A stretch of DNA of 64,000 nt from Polytrichum commune (taxonomy: Eukaryota > Streptophyta > Polytrichopsida > Polytrichales > Polytrichaceae): the NCBI GenBank assembly GCA_950295325.1, contig OX485805.1:29253501-29317500 (forward strand), in the 5' to 3' direction. The notes under the pieces were generated by a model. The model saw only the letters and a program-made list of their open reading frames with translations, was not told where the DNA came from and searched no databases. The position numbers and the translations under genes were made by a program. Numbering within the stretch: position 1 is the stretch's first letter; each line of letters begins with the position of its first letter. Positions 23,206 to 34,193 of this stretch are shown piece by piece.

Positions 23206-23677
23206 TGTTAGCTGTATACAGAATGTATTTTGGAGAGTATGTAGGTGCAAATGCTCAGAACTACCTATGTATGGTAGACGAGGATATGTATAATGTATAA
23301 AAGTATTAAAATAATAGTGTATGCCACTTGGCACCATTTGGTAGCACCTTAGTGTCTGGCCATACCGACCTGGTTGATACCTAGGCCGATACCCTCGGGA
23401 TATCCGGGGTGTAAGTCTATCTACACTAACTAAAGAGCCAGATACCCTCGGGATACCCGGCTGGGTCCCTTGGTTAAATTCTAATATAGTCTTAGTAACC
23501 TGCTAAATATCCAGGTTCTGATTAACTACTTGATACCCTAGACTAAAGGGTATTAACCCTAAGCCTCAAATGGCTCAGACCCTTAATCTCAAATGGTTTA
23601 CACCTTAAGCCTCAAACGGCTTCATCTGCTGATACATCAGATTGTTTCTAATTAGTTCTAGACTAATTTCTACAACA
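23206..23677 (-). repeat. 3' LTR of the copia element
   Basis: In element orientation this 472-bp segment begins TGTTGTAGAAATTAG directly after the polypurine tract and ends CTGTATACAGCTAACA, i.e. TG...CA. It contains duplicated GATACCCTCGGGATA-type motifs (plus strand about 23390 and 23445). The 5' partner is absent, so no LTR-divergence age can be taken. Confidence 0.8.
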
Positions 23678-23768
23678 CTCCTCCTCAAGCTGATGAATTA
23701 GCCTCATTAAAAACTCTGTTAAGTAAAACCCAGATTTTGGGAAAAAACCTTAACTAGAGAAAAAAGCA

Positions 23769-25590
23769 CTAATTACCAGATGTGGTTAATTCTTGGAGTG
23801 TTCTAAGTCCAGCTGCATGTACTAATTTCCTATGCTTATAAGCTGGTAAAGCTTTAGTTAACATGTCAGCAATATTGTTCTCAGACTCTATCTTTACAAT
23901 ACTCAATTGTTTTTGTTCTATCAGGTCTTGAGTAAAACCAAAAATGTGTGGGCTAACATGTTTTGTCCTATCTGCCTTTATGAATCCAGTAGCCATTTGT
24001 CTTACACACGCCGAGTTGTCTTCATAAACTACAGTTGGCTGGTTCGGAAATCGGAGTCGACACTGCTGGTCCAGAATTCTTTCCATTGTCCTCAGCCACA
24101 CGGTTTCACGAGCAACCTCGTGAAATGCAAGAAGTTCAGCGTGGTTTGTTGAAGTAGCTGTCACAGTCTGCTTCGTGGACTTCCATGAGATGGGAGCTCC
24201 ACACTTTAGAAAAATATAACCGGTTTGAGATTTACCTGCATTCATATCAGTTCTAAACCCGGAATCTGCAAAACCTTGGATTTCAGGTTGGTTAGTCTTG
24301 TGATAGTATAAGCCAAGGTCAGATGTCCCTCGCAGGTACCTTAACAGGTGTTTAATCCCATTCCAATGTCTCAAGGTTGGGTTTTGGCTATGTCTTGCTA
24401 AAATACTAGTCGCGAATGCGATATCAAGTCTAGTATGAGTTGTAAGATAGGTTAATGCACCAACCGCTGTGAGGTATCTAGGTTTATCAATTACCTCCTC
24501 CTCCTCCTCACGAGGTTGGTAAGGATCATCTTTAGTCTTACTGGGCCCTATCATGGGGGCAGCTAAAGGATTGGCTTGATCCATTTTGAACTGTTTTAGA
24601 ATCTTCTGAACATAGGCTTGCTGATGCAGTAAAATTCCAGCATTAGGTACATAATGCACTTGCAATCCTAGGCAATAAGAGGTTTGGCCTAAATATTTCA
24701 TGTCAAAATTCTTGGTTAGGATGTTTTGAGCAAATTCACACAATTCTGGTGTGCCTAATATGTTCAGGTCATCAACATAGACTGGTAGGATTACAAAGCC
24801 AGTATTTGTAGTGTAAGTAAATATACAAGGTATGGTATTATTGTCAACAAAGCCTTGGGAGATCAGAAAATGACATAAATGGTGATACCAGGCCCTCCCA
24901 GACTGTTTGAGACCATATAAAGCCTTGCAGATTCTAAGTCCAGAAAATTTACCGGGTTTCGGGTGGGGGGTAGATTTCAGAAATCCAGGAGGAGGTTTTA
25001 AATACAGTTTTGTTTCAAGATTACCATGTAGATAGGTTGTTACTACATCCAGCATGTACATTTTCAGGGACAGTTGGACAGAAAGTGCTAAAAGATATCG
25101 GAAAGAAACTGTGTCCATTACAGGTGAATAAGTTTCCTCATAGTCTATTCTTGGTCGTTGGGTAAATCCTTGGGCCACTAATCTGACTTTGTATCTAAGG
25201 GTTCTGCCTTGAGAGTCAAGTTTCCTAGTGAATATTAGTTTGTGGCCTATGGGCTGGGTATCTAAATCTGTGGTTAATTCAGCAAAGACACCATGTTTTC
25301 TCAAGGATGCATATTCTGTTTCAATCGCGGTTTTCCAATGAGGCCAATCTGATCTAGCCATAGCCTGGTCTAAGGTTGTGGGATCAGACTCGGGAATCGA
25401 GTCGACAGACTCGGTTGTGTAGTGGATTTTTGGATATTTAGAGGGCTGGATTGTGGGTGTAGTAGGTTCAGGTCTTTTTCTAGGTAAAATTTGGCTTGTC
25501 CCGGGTATAGGGTGACGAATTATCCTAGGCTGAGTGGAGAAACCATCTGGGGTAGATTCGGCCAGGTTTTCAGGTGTAGAAGTTTAGTAA
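23769..25590 (-). pseudogene. Copia reverse transcriptase-RNase H
   Basis: An uninterrupted frame gives at least 530 residues from MARSDWPHWKTAIETEYASL. Without a stop it extends upstream to about 25590, where it meets the integrase frame after a one-base shift. Landmarks are the copia opening W..A...E...L, the catalytic YVDDLNILG box (about residue 197), NADMK-like NFDMKYLG text, and RNase H with FADSGF, THAELLA-type NHAELLAF and YEDNSACV. The C-terminus LTKALPAYKHRKLVHAAGL is the usual copia end. The reading is well preserved, so decay is modest. Confidence 0.88.
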
Positions 25591-27285
25591 CTTCTTTGTT
25601 GGCTAGGTAGGTTGGGGGGTCAGGGTTCATGGTTAAGGACTCTGGTGCACCAAAGTTCAGGTTGTTTTGGGTAGAGGGTGAGGGTAAGGTTGGAAAGTGG
25701 GTTTCAATAAAGCGGCAGTTTGCAAATCTGGCCTTGTAAAGGTTGGTGGTTAAAGGATCTAGGTAACGGATGATGGAAGGAGAGTCAAATCCGCCATAAA
25801 CACCTTCTTGGCGGTGTGCGCCAATGGTGTGCCTATGTGGATCTGGCATTGGTATCCAGACTTGGCAGCCGAATACTCGGATATGAGAGATATCAGCTGG
25901 TCTCCCGGATAAAAGCTCCTGCGGGGTATGGGTATTTAGTAAGGTAGGTCGTAGTTTTAACAAGGATGCTGCATGTAATACTGCATGACCCCATAGGTTA
26001 GATGGTAGCTTAGCATGTAACAGCAAAGGTCTAGTAATAAGTTGAATCTTTTTCACAGATGCCTCAGCTAGCCCATTTTGTTCATGCTCATAGGGTACCG
26101 AATAGGTTAATGCTATTCCTGTAGCTGTACAATAATCCTCAAAAGCATGGGATTTAAATTCTTGGGCATTATCCATGCGAAGATATTTAATTGGATGTTC
26201 AGGGAAATGGTTTTTGTAGCATAGTATTATCGCTAATAACCTTGGGAAAGCCATGTTTCGGGTGGGGAGTAATGCAACTTCGAAATGGCTACTAGATGCG
26301 TCTACTAAGACGAGGTAATATCGGAAGGTTCCTGATGGTGGATTAATCGGTCCGCATATATCCCCGTGGAGTCTATAGAGCGGTGGAGGTAGCTCAGTTG
26401 GTAATTTCCATTTCGAAGGCTTTTTAATGTATTTTCCCTTTATACATGCTACACATTCATGTGTTTTCCCTGAATCCGTTGTAACTAGGTTATGACCTGT
26501 CAGCAAAGGAATCATCCGGCGAAAAATTGTGGTGCCCGGATGTCCTAATCTCTCATGCCATAAATCAGGCTTGGCTTTAGTGTCTACAGACACTCCCTGC
26601 GCCAGGTTGCGGCGTAATGCTTCAGGGTCTCCAGCCCAAGCAGCCATGCACACCTCTTCCTCATCTATCAGTGAGATGGGGCTCTCATTGTCAAGGGAAT
26701 TTATGACAATCTTGTATAGGCCGTCGTCTCCCGCTTTCGCGGTGGCAAGGATCATCAGCCCTTGCCTGAGCTCCAGAACCTCTTCATCATTTTCTACCGC
26801 AGTAGAAACGTGGATATTCCTCGCCCTCAGATCCCGATAGCTGATCAGGCTCCTTGGGGCGTCTGGGGCGTACATTGCTCTTTCGCAATTGAGGGGGAAT
26901 CCCCCGGGCAATATCACCGTTGCCCGGCCCTCCCGAAATCTTATATTTCGGCTTCCGGCCATTGTAATAATTGTACAATGCTGCCAGGGTTCATCATTTC
27001 CTCTGAAATGGAAAAATTTTGGGTTTGTAAGGATGGTGTGGGTTGATGCACTATCTAGGAGAGCCTCATTTGGGTTCGATGAGCGCTTCTCGTAGATAGT
27101 CATGTAATTTTCAAGGTTTTCGGTGTGTGAGGAGGGATTCAGGCTGGGGTTTTCAAAGTTGTAGGCCTGCCTATTTTGGTTTCGGAGTTACTGAAGTTCT
27201 CTATACATGCTGGTAATATAGGAGGGGGCTCTACAATCTTTAGCGAAATGACCCTTACGCCCGCATGGAGGCTGAGTACTAATTC
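25520..27285 (-). pseudogene. Copia gag end, protease and integrase
   Basis: A frame of 527 codons (27103 to 25520) begins in the protease, LLDSASTHTIL, with DSA in place of the common DSG. It continues to a gag-pre-integrase HHCC finger (DLWHERLGHPG ... CVACIKGKY) and integrase core with HGDICGP, MDNAQEF and NGLAEASVKKI (D, D, E residues). Upstream in the same frame, past a TAA near 27189, lies the gag knuckle remnant CGRKGHFAKDCRAP (about 27225-27270). The frame exits to a stop at 25520 because of an indel near 25590; the RT frame carries on. Confidence 0.85.
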
Positions 27286-27364
27286 TTGAGCCTCAAGAAA
27301 CCATAAAAATATGCTTAATGATCATTAAAGGCGGATCTTGATTATTTTATGCAAAAATGATTAT

Positions 27365-27425
27365 GGGACTTGTGTTGAGAGTTGGGTCTAGCTTTTTGCT
27401 CAACCCAACTCTCAACACAAGTCCC
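27365..27425. repeat. Perfect 23-bp hairpin
   Basis: Arms GGGACTTGTGTTGAGAGTTG(GGT) at 27365-27387 and the exact inverse at 27403-27425 enclose a 15-nt loop. It lies in the right part of the split PIF-like MITE, whose left part has related GGTTCCAAGTCCCAAG text. This is probably a relic of MITE foldback structure. A small-RNA precursor role is possible but unsupported. Confidence 0.75.
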
Positions 27426-27591
27426 GAGCCTCACCTCCAAAAAGTGTTGCCATGTGGGCATCCATGTCATACTTGGGACTTGGGACTTGGGACTCCGTGT
27501 GGAGTGGTAAGTCCCAACTTCCATGCTCTCAACAACTATGATTGCGCAGATTGACCTCAAGTGAATTGGGACCCGTGTGAACTGGCCTTAA

Positions 27592-28740
27592 TTTCAAGAC
27601 GTATGAAGACACTTCATACTTGAGTTGTCAGTTTGAGAGTTTGATTATTTTTTAATTGGGCTTACAATGCTTAGATGGTGCCTTGATGGATACCATGTGG
27701 AACAATTGTGACAAACTCTTTGCCAAGCTTAGTACCCTCAACATCCTATATTACCATATGAACATTACTTGGGTTTGTGCACCCATTTTGTGGGTCCCAA
27801 TCCAATGGACTTAAAAGCCATATTTATTTATTTGTTTTGCTACACTATGCCTCCTTACGTTATCATCGACTCCCCTTTCTTTAATCCCTCCCCCCCCCCC
27901 CCTCTTGATATCTCGCTTTGAATGACCCCTTTACACTTGAGAATCTTGAAAATTGGTCAAGGTCAATGGTTTGAGCTTTGGATGAAAGCTTGCTGAACTC
28001 ACGAAAATCATAAGTCCGAGCTCTCAACTCGAGCTATGGTGTAAGAACAGGGGTCATTAGAGCTTGCAACTGAGAGGTTGAGGCTTTCTTGTTTGAGGTT
28101 CACATGGCTATTTGGGAAGAATCAATAGGGCTACATTTGACTACTCATAGAGCTATAGTTCAAATATTTGCTTGTTCTGGTAGGGAGCTATTTGGTTCCA
28201 TTAAAAAATAGCTTTAATGGGACAAAGTTTGTCATGTGTCATATCTACATTGGCCAAGACAATGTTGAATCTCATGTGGTAATTAGCTTTTGGCATTCAA
28301 AGTGTTGAACCAAACTATATGTTATGTATACTTATGGGATGGACATTGTTTCACCTAATTTCGTAGATATACATAAAGAATTAAGCATTTTGGGAAAGAG
28401 GTACGTGTAGTGATGTCAACATCCTCCTAAGATTTCGTTAAAAAGGAGCTTAATTCATCCATATATATATATATATATATATATATATGGAGCCCCCAAG
28501 GTCCATATGTGTCCATCCAAGAATCCAAATTTGTCATTCTTATGTCATACATCAACGACTTTGTTAGTAAAATGCAATATATGAGCATATATAAAAGGAA
28601 TGCTTATTTTTCTCCCAATCGCTTATATTTTGAATACATAAGTTGCAAGTTGCCTATCGTACTCACTTTGAGGATTTTATGCATATGTATGGGTTTGATA
28701 ACACAATTATAGTAATTTAATGAGCATTATATCTAGCAAC
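27592..28740. other. Intergenic DNA
   Basis: No gene. It holds a C run near 27889-27902 and an (AT)n microsatellite at 28461-28488. Confidence 0.5.
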
Positions 28741-28741
28741 T

Positions 28742-29308
28742 TTAGTTGTTTATGAAGAAACATGAGAAATCGACATATTCAATGTGAATTTTGGAGTCAA
28801 GTTGAATTGTCTCCAAGCTCTCGAGGTTACATTCATGATATACATGTACTAGTAATCTTCCATATAGCATAGTTTTCTCAAGGTCAAATAAAGTTTTGCT
28901 TACATTTTTCCTTGCACTTGGAAATTGTAGAATTTCACACCACCCCAAAAAAGTTATTTAGATTGTGAAGTAGTCGGAGCCTTTCATGTTTTCGTTGTTG
29001 CAAAAAGCCATTGTTGAAGAAAGTAACAAGGTTAGTGACTTGAAAAGTTTTGGCTTTTTCCACCAAGTCGTGGATCTCACACTTTCGACCGATCAAATCA
29101 AAGATCAAATGATGTTGATTTAGGTTGTCCTGTGTAGGTGCTTCCAAAAGTTTGCCTCATGAAGTTCCTTTTCATATAGCCATATTTTAGTCAAAGCAAA
29201 CACCTCCCCTTCGATTCGCTTCACCAAAATCGGAGGTTCCGACACCACGTACTTGAACGCTCCTTTGACTTCATGCAATGTCAAGAACGAGGAGACGCTC
29301 CCTCCCAA
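28742..29308 (-). pseudogene. Possible decayed coding sequence, unidentified
   Basis: Three minus-strand frames follow one another with short overlaps: 29308-29120 (EPPILVKRIEGEVFALTKIW), 29147-28935 (GRKCEIHDLVEKAKTFQVTN) and 28948-28742 (CEILQFPSARKNVSKTLFDL). The composition is protein-like and charged. I recognise no family. If real, it is one frame broken by two shifts. No exon signals or neighbours help. Confidence 0.3.
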
Positions 29309-29309
29309 A

Positions 29310-30660
29310 ACATGAGTTTTTGAGAGACCGCAATCAAGACAACTCTAAGTTTTGTTTAGAAAAATGCTCCCACAACGATTTCACGGAATACACGGTCACC
29401 GATATCCTCATGCCCACCCTAGCTATGATCGGGGAGAACCGGCAGTTAGTTACAGATGAACCGGTTGAGATTGAGAAATAACTGGTTGAAGTGCAAGACT
29501 GCAGGAAAATCACCGATCGTTTTCAAGCAATTCATAGAACATACCCCAATTTTAATGAAGGAAAACCGAAGGACGTCGTCAACATGTAACCGGTTGGACT
29601 TGCAAACACTATGATCTCAACAGATTAGTATGCCCAATAATCTCCTCGATCACTGTTCCAACTGTATGATAAGGGACATAATCTAGTCCCAAAGTCAACT
29701 TCTGAAAACTTTCTAGTACTGTACTGCTATGCTAGTCAACTCACGATGATGTTTTTATAATAGGTCTTTGAATCAAAGCTCAATGGCCTCCGTCATTTAG
29801 GGGATACCAACTGCACCGTTACACCTCACAAGCTACATACACACAGAATTAAGTCTGCCACACTACTATTACAACGATCTCACATTATTCTACCGTATTC
29901 ACAAATCCTGTACCCAAAACGTAACGATTGGTGAGATGAACTACAACCCATGACACTTTCACATCATCCTTTGCCTCATACCGACGTCAGATTCGTGCCA
30001 AGCCAAGCATCTCAGCTCTGAGACATCCGGGTCAAAGTATGCCGATGCGCAGCCGAATACTGTCTACACGTCAACAATACCCATGCCACCTCAAAATAGG
30101 CTGGTGTCTTTATAACGACCCTCTTTGTCAACACGAATTTTCGGAGTGTGTTCGGTGATCCTATGCACGAAGGGTGAGTTTCCATATCGGCCACTCGCCC
30201 ACCGGATTGTAGATAATAGTGGGTTGGAGGTTTCCACATGTAGGCAAGTCGACCAACCACATTCTAGTGGCTGGCTGGAACGTGGAGGGTCATGGACATG
30301 GGCTGCTAGACTTTCATGTGTCTACTAAAAGTATTTTTTAACCTTCAAGTGTTGGTGACTGAACGATCGAGGACTCGGTTTACGAGGAGGAGGAGGAGGA
30401 GGAGGTTAGTAGGTGGGTTTGGAGTTGAGAAGATGAGGGTAGCTACTCAGTGCATATGAGCCCTACCCCCCATCAGATTCCATCTACATTTGGGTGGGTT
30501 TGTTCATATTCTTGTTAGATTTTGGTGGGTAAGCGGCCTACATGGAATCTAACCCTAACGCACATAGTAACTGATGTCCAGGGAGATTTTTGGGCATAAT
30601 TGATCGAGATCCAAGTGTTTCCAAGTCCAACTAGTTACAAGTTGACATCTTTCAGTGTTT
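29310..30660. other. Unassigned DNA with small inverted repeats
   Basis: A plus-strand frame at 29278-29481 continues in frame, through stops, to about 29930, with protein-like text (e.g. ITDRFQAIHRTYPNFNEGK) but no recognisable family. A GAG/GAGGAG run lies near 30384-30404. At 30170-30240 and 30450-30556 are members of the small CCATGTAGGC...GCCCACC MITE family. Confidence 0.35.
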
Positions 30661-30811
30661 CTTTATATATTTGATGTAGAGTTGAACATTCTATTCCCGA
30701 TCGGGATTGCATCGGGAATCTATAGGGTGCCATAATTTGAGAAGGTTGGGATTAATTTTGATAATTATATTTCATGGGTGATTAAAATAAGGTTCCACGT
30801 TTCACGGTTTC

Positions 30812-30912
30812 TAAGGGTTAGTTTCCATGTAGGCTACTCGCCCACCAGATTCTAATGAAAATGTAGATTCCACTTGGGCAAAACCATTTGCAATGTGGAA
30901 ACTAGCCCTAGG
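30812..30912. mobile_element. Small MITE-like palindromic element
   Basis: Ends AGGGTTAGTTTCCATGTAGG and, inverted, AGGGCTAGTTTCCACATTGC bracket about 100 bp. It belongs to the same family as 33157-33230 and lies in the left arm of the inverted unit at the matching place. A target duplication is not clear. Confidence 0.45.
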
Positions 30913-31035
30913 TCTCCAACTTCGGTTATGGTGTCACCATGGAATTGATAGTACCATAACACATGTCCTTGGTTTGAGTGCCAAAGTGAGGATGAATTCA
31001 TCTCAAGACGAGTGGTTACGATAGACTCTAGACAA

Positions 31036-31690
31036 TTATGATGTTCCCACAAACAAATTGGCAACTTGAGTGTTGAAGAGATTCCGATTGGACACAAAAA
31101 ATGCCCAATTCAGATCCCAATTCGACCAACATGGGAGTGGGCGAGGAAGAAACGCTAATGTAGTCGTTGTTGTTCTTGAAGTAGGTTGAAATTTTAACAC
31201 GCGTGAACCTATCCTTGGACAAAAACATGTTGGCATTAAGTTGAGAACCAAAGTGACCTTGAAGATTTGATGTTTGTCATACTCCACTGTCAGCATAACT
31301 TTCACGACCGTAGTCATGGATTCTCCAAACACTTCCTCACAGTCCAACATATTTGAAATAATTGGTCATGTTTCATTGTCAATAATGAGTAGAGGAAACA
31401 CAATCTCCTCCACGACTTCGTCCTCCAAAACACCCTCAAAGTTTCCATTCCCTTCTTCTATTTCAACCCTCAAAACTTTACCATCGCCATCATCCACCTC
31501 TATAGGCTTACTCCTTGGGTTGTACGCTAGATGAGTGGGATCGGCTCTTTCTACAATCCACAGAGTGTGGAACCATGCTTGTTGTGAAGAGGGGGTTGTG
31601 ACTTGTGTCTCAAACTTGGTTAGCTTTGTGTCAAACCTATAGATCTCCTTGCGAGATCCAAAGCTAGGTCACATGAAACCCCTTCATGAT
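31036..31690 (-). pseudogene. Unidentified ORF inside the inverted-arm unit
   Basis: On the minus strand one frame reads from about 31690 (YRFDTKLTKFETQVTTPSSQ, then QQAWFHTLWIVERADPTHL) through an acidic segment to LLIIDNET. It crosses one TGA (about 31360) and continues MLDCEEVFGESMTTVVKVML. Near 31225 the protein-like text moves to another frame (MFLSKDRFTRVKISTYFKNN). Over 200 codons in order suggests a once-coding sequence. I know no matching family, and no catalytic motif or zinc finger is visible. The plus-strand frame 31274-31534 is its antisense. Confidence 0.4.
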
Positions 31691-31699
31691 CCAAAACAC

Positions 31700-33000
31700 A
31701 TCATCCAATAACACTAGACTTCCTCAGAAAACACACACAAGACTCAGGGCCCATGACCATTGCACTTCAAGCACTCTCTAAGTTCGCATCACACTATGCT
31801 TAAAATCTACATGGATTTCTATATGATATCAAATGGATCATGTTTCATTTTCAAAAACCACCTCTTGGAGGTAGGCCTAACACAAAATTGGGGACCATGG
31901 CACTTTGAAATTTTATTATATTTTATCAAGTGTGAGGACCCCACATGAATAGAAATTCCTATAAATAGCATTTAGTTGAGGGCCCGGTCACAATATGATT
32001 TCACACTACACTTGAGGGCATATGACCACACTACATGATTTTGGAAGTGTCTTGGGATGGAGCTTAAACAATTCTTTTGGGCTCTCACAATTTCATGGTC
32101 ACGGCTCTTGGGTCGTGTGTGAAGTGGCCCTAATCCATGATATCGAATGCCAAACTTCTAAATTGGATGACTTTTAGTCAATTAAGGCAATTACTCATCC
32201 AATCCAAATACATTCATTGAACCCCACATAAATTCTTTGTTAGTCCAAACATTACATTCCCTACTTTATTAAAAAAAATATAACACCACGTATATTTTTG
32301 ATCAACCCTACTTTAGATATAATATTGTGTGGGTCATTTTATCCAAGCTATAGTGATTCCAATATATATTAAAAAAAATTGCTCGATTGAATTAAAGATG
32401 CTCTACATTTTTCCTCACGTGGTTTAATAATATATCAATAAATTACCATTTGGATTTACGTGTTGCTATAACATTTTACCAAGAAAGCTATATCATATTC
32501 TTTGGTGTGCATACTAACTACACTAAATAGGATATTTACACATATTACCATAGTTGACAATTAGTGTTTGAGTTTTCTTTTAATGTTACTTACTTTCATA
32601 GGGTTATTGATATTCAGTGCATGCATTCGTATTTAGTGCAAGCACTAAATATCCTATTTAGTTTACTTGTGCTCTTTGGGTAAAAAATTGATTCTCTCAG
32701 TAAAATGTGACAGCAATGCGCAACTCCAAATGATAACTAGTGTACTCACTCATACTCCTACAATAAATAGGACAATTTAATGTAGTTTTGGGTTCTCCCC
32801 CCACTAGTTCTCGGTCTTATAGCTTATAGCCACATCTAGCAGCACTCATATAGAGTAGAGGCGCCCATACCCGATCGCTTAAGAGATTCTGCGCCAAATG
32901 TGGAGAAGCATAAAGGGGTGCAAATTTTTCCCGTGTAGGAAGATAGAAATTAGGAGGGCTGTAAATTTTTGACAATTTTCTTCAAATTGAATTTTTAGAG
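31700..33000. other. AT-rich interior between the inverted arms
   Basis: No gene seen. Short AT-rich text with CACTAAATAGGATATTTA-like inverted words near 32521-32660. Nothing else is recognisable. Confidence 0.4.
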
Positions 33001-33156
33001 TCAAAAGTTGACCCGAACACATTATCAATGTCTAGCGTCCGTCATAACTGCTCAACTTGAGACGAATTCCTCCTCACTTTAACACTCAAAACTGAGGACA
33101 TGTGTCATGGCATTATCGATTCCCTGGTGATATGATAATCGAAGTTAAGAGACTTA

Positions 33157-33230
33157 GGGTTACTAGTTTCCATGTAGGCTGCTTTGCCCACTAGAATATG
33201 GTGGGCAAGTGGCCTGCATGAAAACTAGCC
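33157..33230. mobile_element. Tiny Tourist-like MITE with TTA duplication
   Basis: 74 bp, nearly all palindrome: GGGTTACTAGTTTCCATGTA at the left and GGCTAGTTTTCATGCAGGC inverted at the right, with GCCCAC/GTGGGC near the centre. TTA repeats flank it (33154-33156, 33231-33233), fitting PIF/Harbinger targets. Confidence 0.55.
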
Positions 33231-33399
33231 TTAGAAACCATGAAACTAGAAACCGTGAAACGTGAAACCTTATTATAACCACCCACAAAAAGGAGTTATG
33301 GAAACGATTCCCAGCCTGATCGAAATTACGTCACCCTATAGATAGATTTCCGATGGGGTCCCGTTCGGGAATAGGCACATCTACTCCAGCTCTAGCTCT

Positions 33400-34193
33400 A
33401 GATCCAGGGTCCTGCTTAGCAAGTATAAGCAGGCATGTGCATGTGTTGAGTTCTCACGATTGCTCAGAAGTTCAGAGCTTGATTTCGGCATCTTCCAGTA
33501 CTTTGAGTAGAACATCGCTGAACTAAATTTGAGATTCTGAGACTGTCCACTCGGAGGGCTAAGTGTGCAGGCGTCTTTCAGTGCAGAAGTTGCAGAAGCC
33601 TGCAACTAGATAGGCAAAATGATCTCCAAGAGAATAATTATTGAAAAAAAAGTCTGCAGTTGCAAGTACTGGTGACTCAGAATTTCATCTCCTGTGCCAA
33701 AACTACCTGATTTATGATGGTTGATCATGTTGCCTGAAACTCGCGAGTATCAGATATCTTGCTAGTAGTGACACTCTAGAAATTTGGGATGTGTGAGTTG
33801 AGTGAGAGATGAATGATCTCTTGGTTGGACTCTATAAGCTGAGATAGTTGGCGCTATATCTAATGAGTAGTAAACAATTTGAGGAAGGCTAATTTCATTT
33901 TTGTCCCACACTTCTTGGACTTGATCATCTTTCTTAGTGCTGAGAGCTAATCTTGTGCGTCAGAGGCGAATGATGAGGATACCATAGAGGCTGGTCCTCT
34001 GTTACATCTTTACGCGTGCAGGATTAATGTAGTTTCCATGAAGGATTCGGTTGGGTCTCAAGGAATGACACATGCTAGAAATTGAGGGGATAGAGAGCCC
34101 TCTATGGTGTGCCCTTAAACTCAGTAGTTGATCATGTAAAATCCTTCATCTGTAGAATTGAAAGCGGCAGTTCCTTTAAGCATTTGGCATACC
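33400..34193. other. Region upstream of the receptor-kinase gene
   Basis: Contains the promoter and leader of the kinase gene by position. No clear TATA box or regulatory site can be assigned. The frame at 33381-33605 (-) is not convincing. Confidence 0.35.

Larger units (their letters stand above)
23206..27285 (-). mobile_element. Ty1/copia retrotransposon, 5'-truncated
   Basis: On the minus strand the order is gag zinc knuckle, protease, integrase, reverse transcriptase, RNase H, polypurine tract (TTGAGGAGGAG, about 23676-23687) and 3' LTR. Integrase before reverse transcriptase defines the copia order. The 5' LTR, primer-binding site and most of gag are missing. The breakpoint is near 27285, just upstream of the knuckle. 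Coding is interrupted by one nonsense codon and one frameshift. Confidence 0.9.
23165..27588. mobile_element. PIF/Harbinger-like MITE split by a copia element
   Basis: The left end is GGGCCGGTTCACATGGGG and the right end, inverted, is AGGCCAGTTCACACGGGT. 3-bp TAA repeats flank both (23162-23164, 27589-27591), fitting the TWA target of PIF/Harbinger. Without the retroelement the unit would be a few hundred bp of GGGACTTGG-type repeats, i.e. Tourist-like. The copia element lies about 40 bp inside the left end, so it inserted later. Confidence 0.65.
30668..33395. mobile_element. Unit with about 380-bp inverted arms, class unknown
   Basis: The left arm (about 30668-31045) and the right arm (about 33000-33395, inverted) share words in the same order: CTATTCCCGA, AATCTATAGGGTG, AAGGTT(C/T)CACGTTTCACGG, CATGTAGGC...GCCCACCA, ACACATGTCCT and AAAGTGAGGA. 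The arms are diverged (with indels). The outer ends may be TAGAGTTGAA / TAGAGCTGGA, but no clear target duplication is seen. The interior holds a minus-strand reading frame (31036-31690). This could be an old long-TIR DNA transposon, or two inverted copies of a smaller repeat. Confidence 0.5.

Noticed and set aside
29278-29935. A plus-strand frame whose six in-frame stops are all TAA or TAG, at places where Gln would read smoothly, suggesting a reassigned code
   Set aside because: The sample is small and TAA/TAG dominate in AT-rich DNA. All other genes in the window use the standard code, and the text matches no family. C-to-T decay of CAA/CAG codons is simpler.
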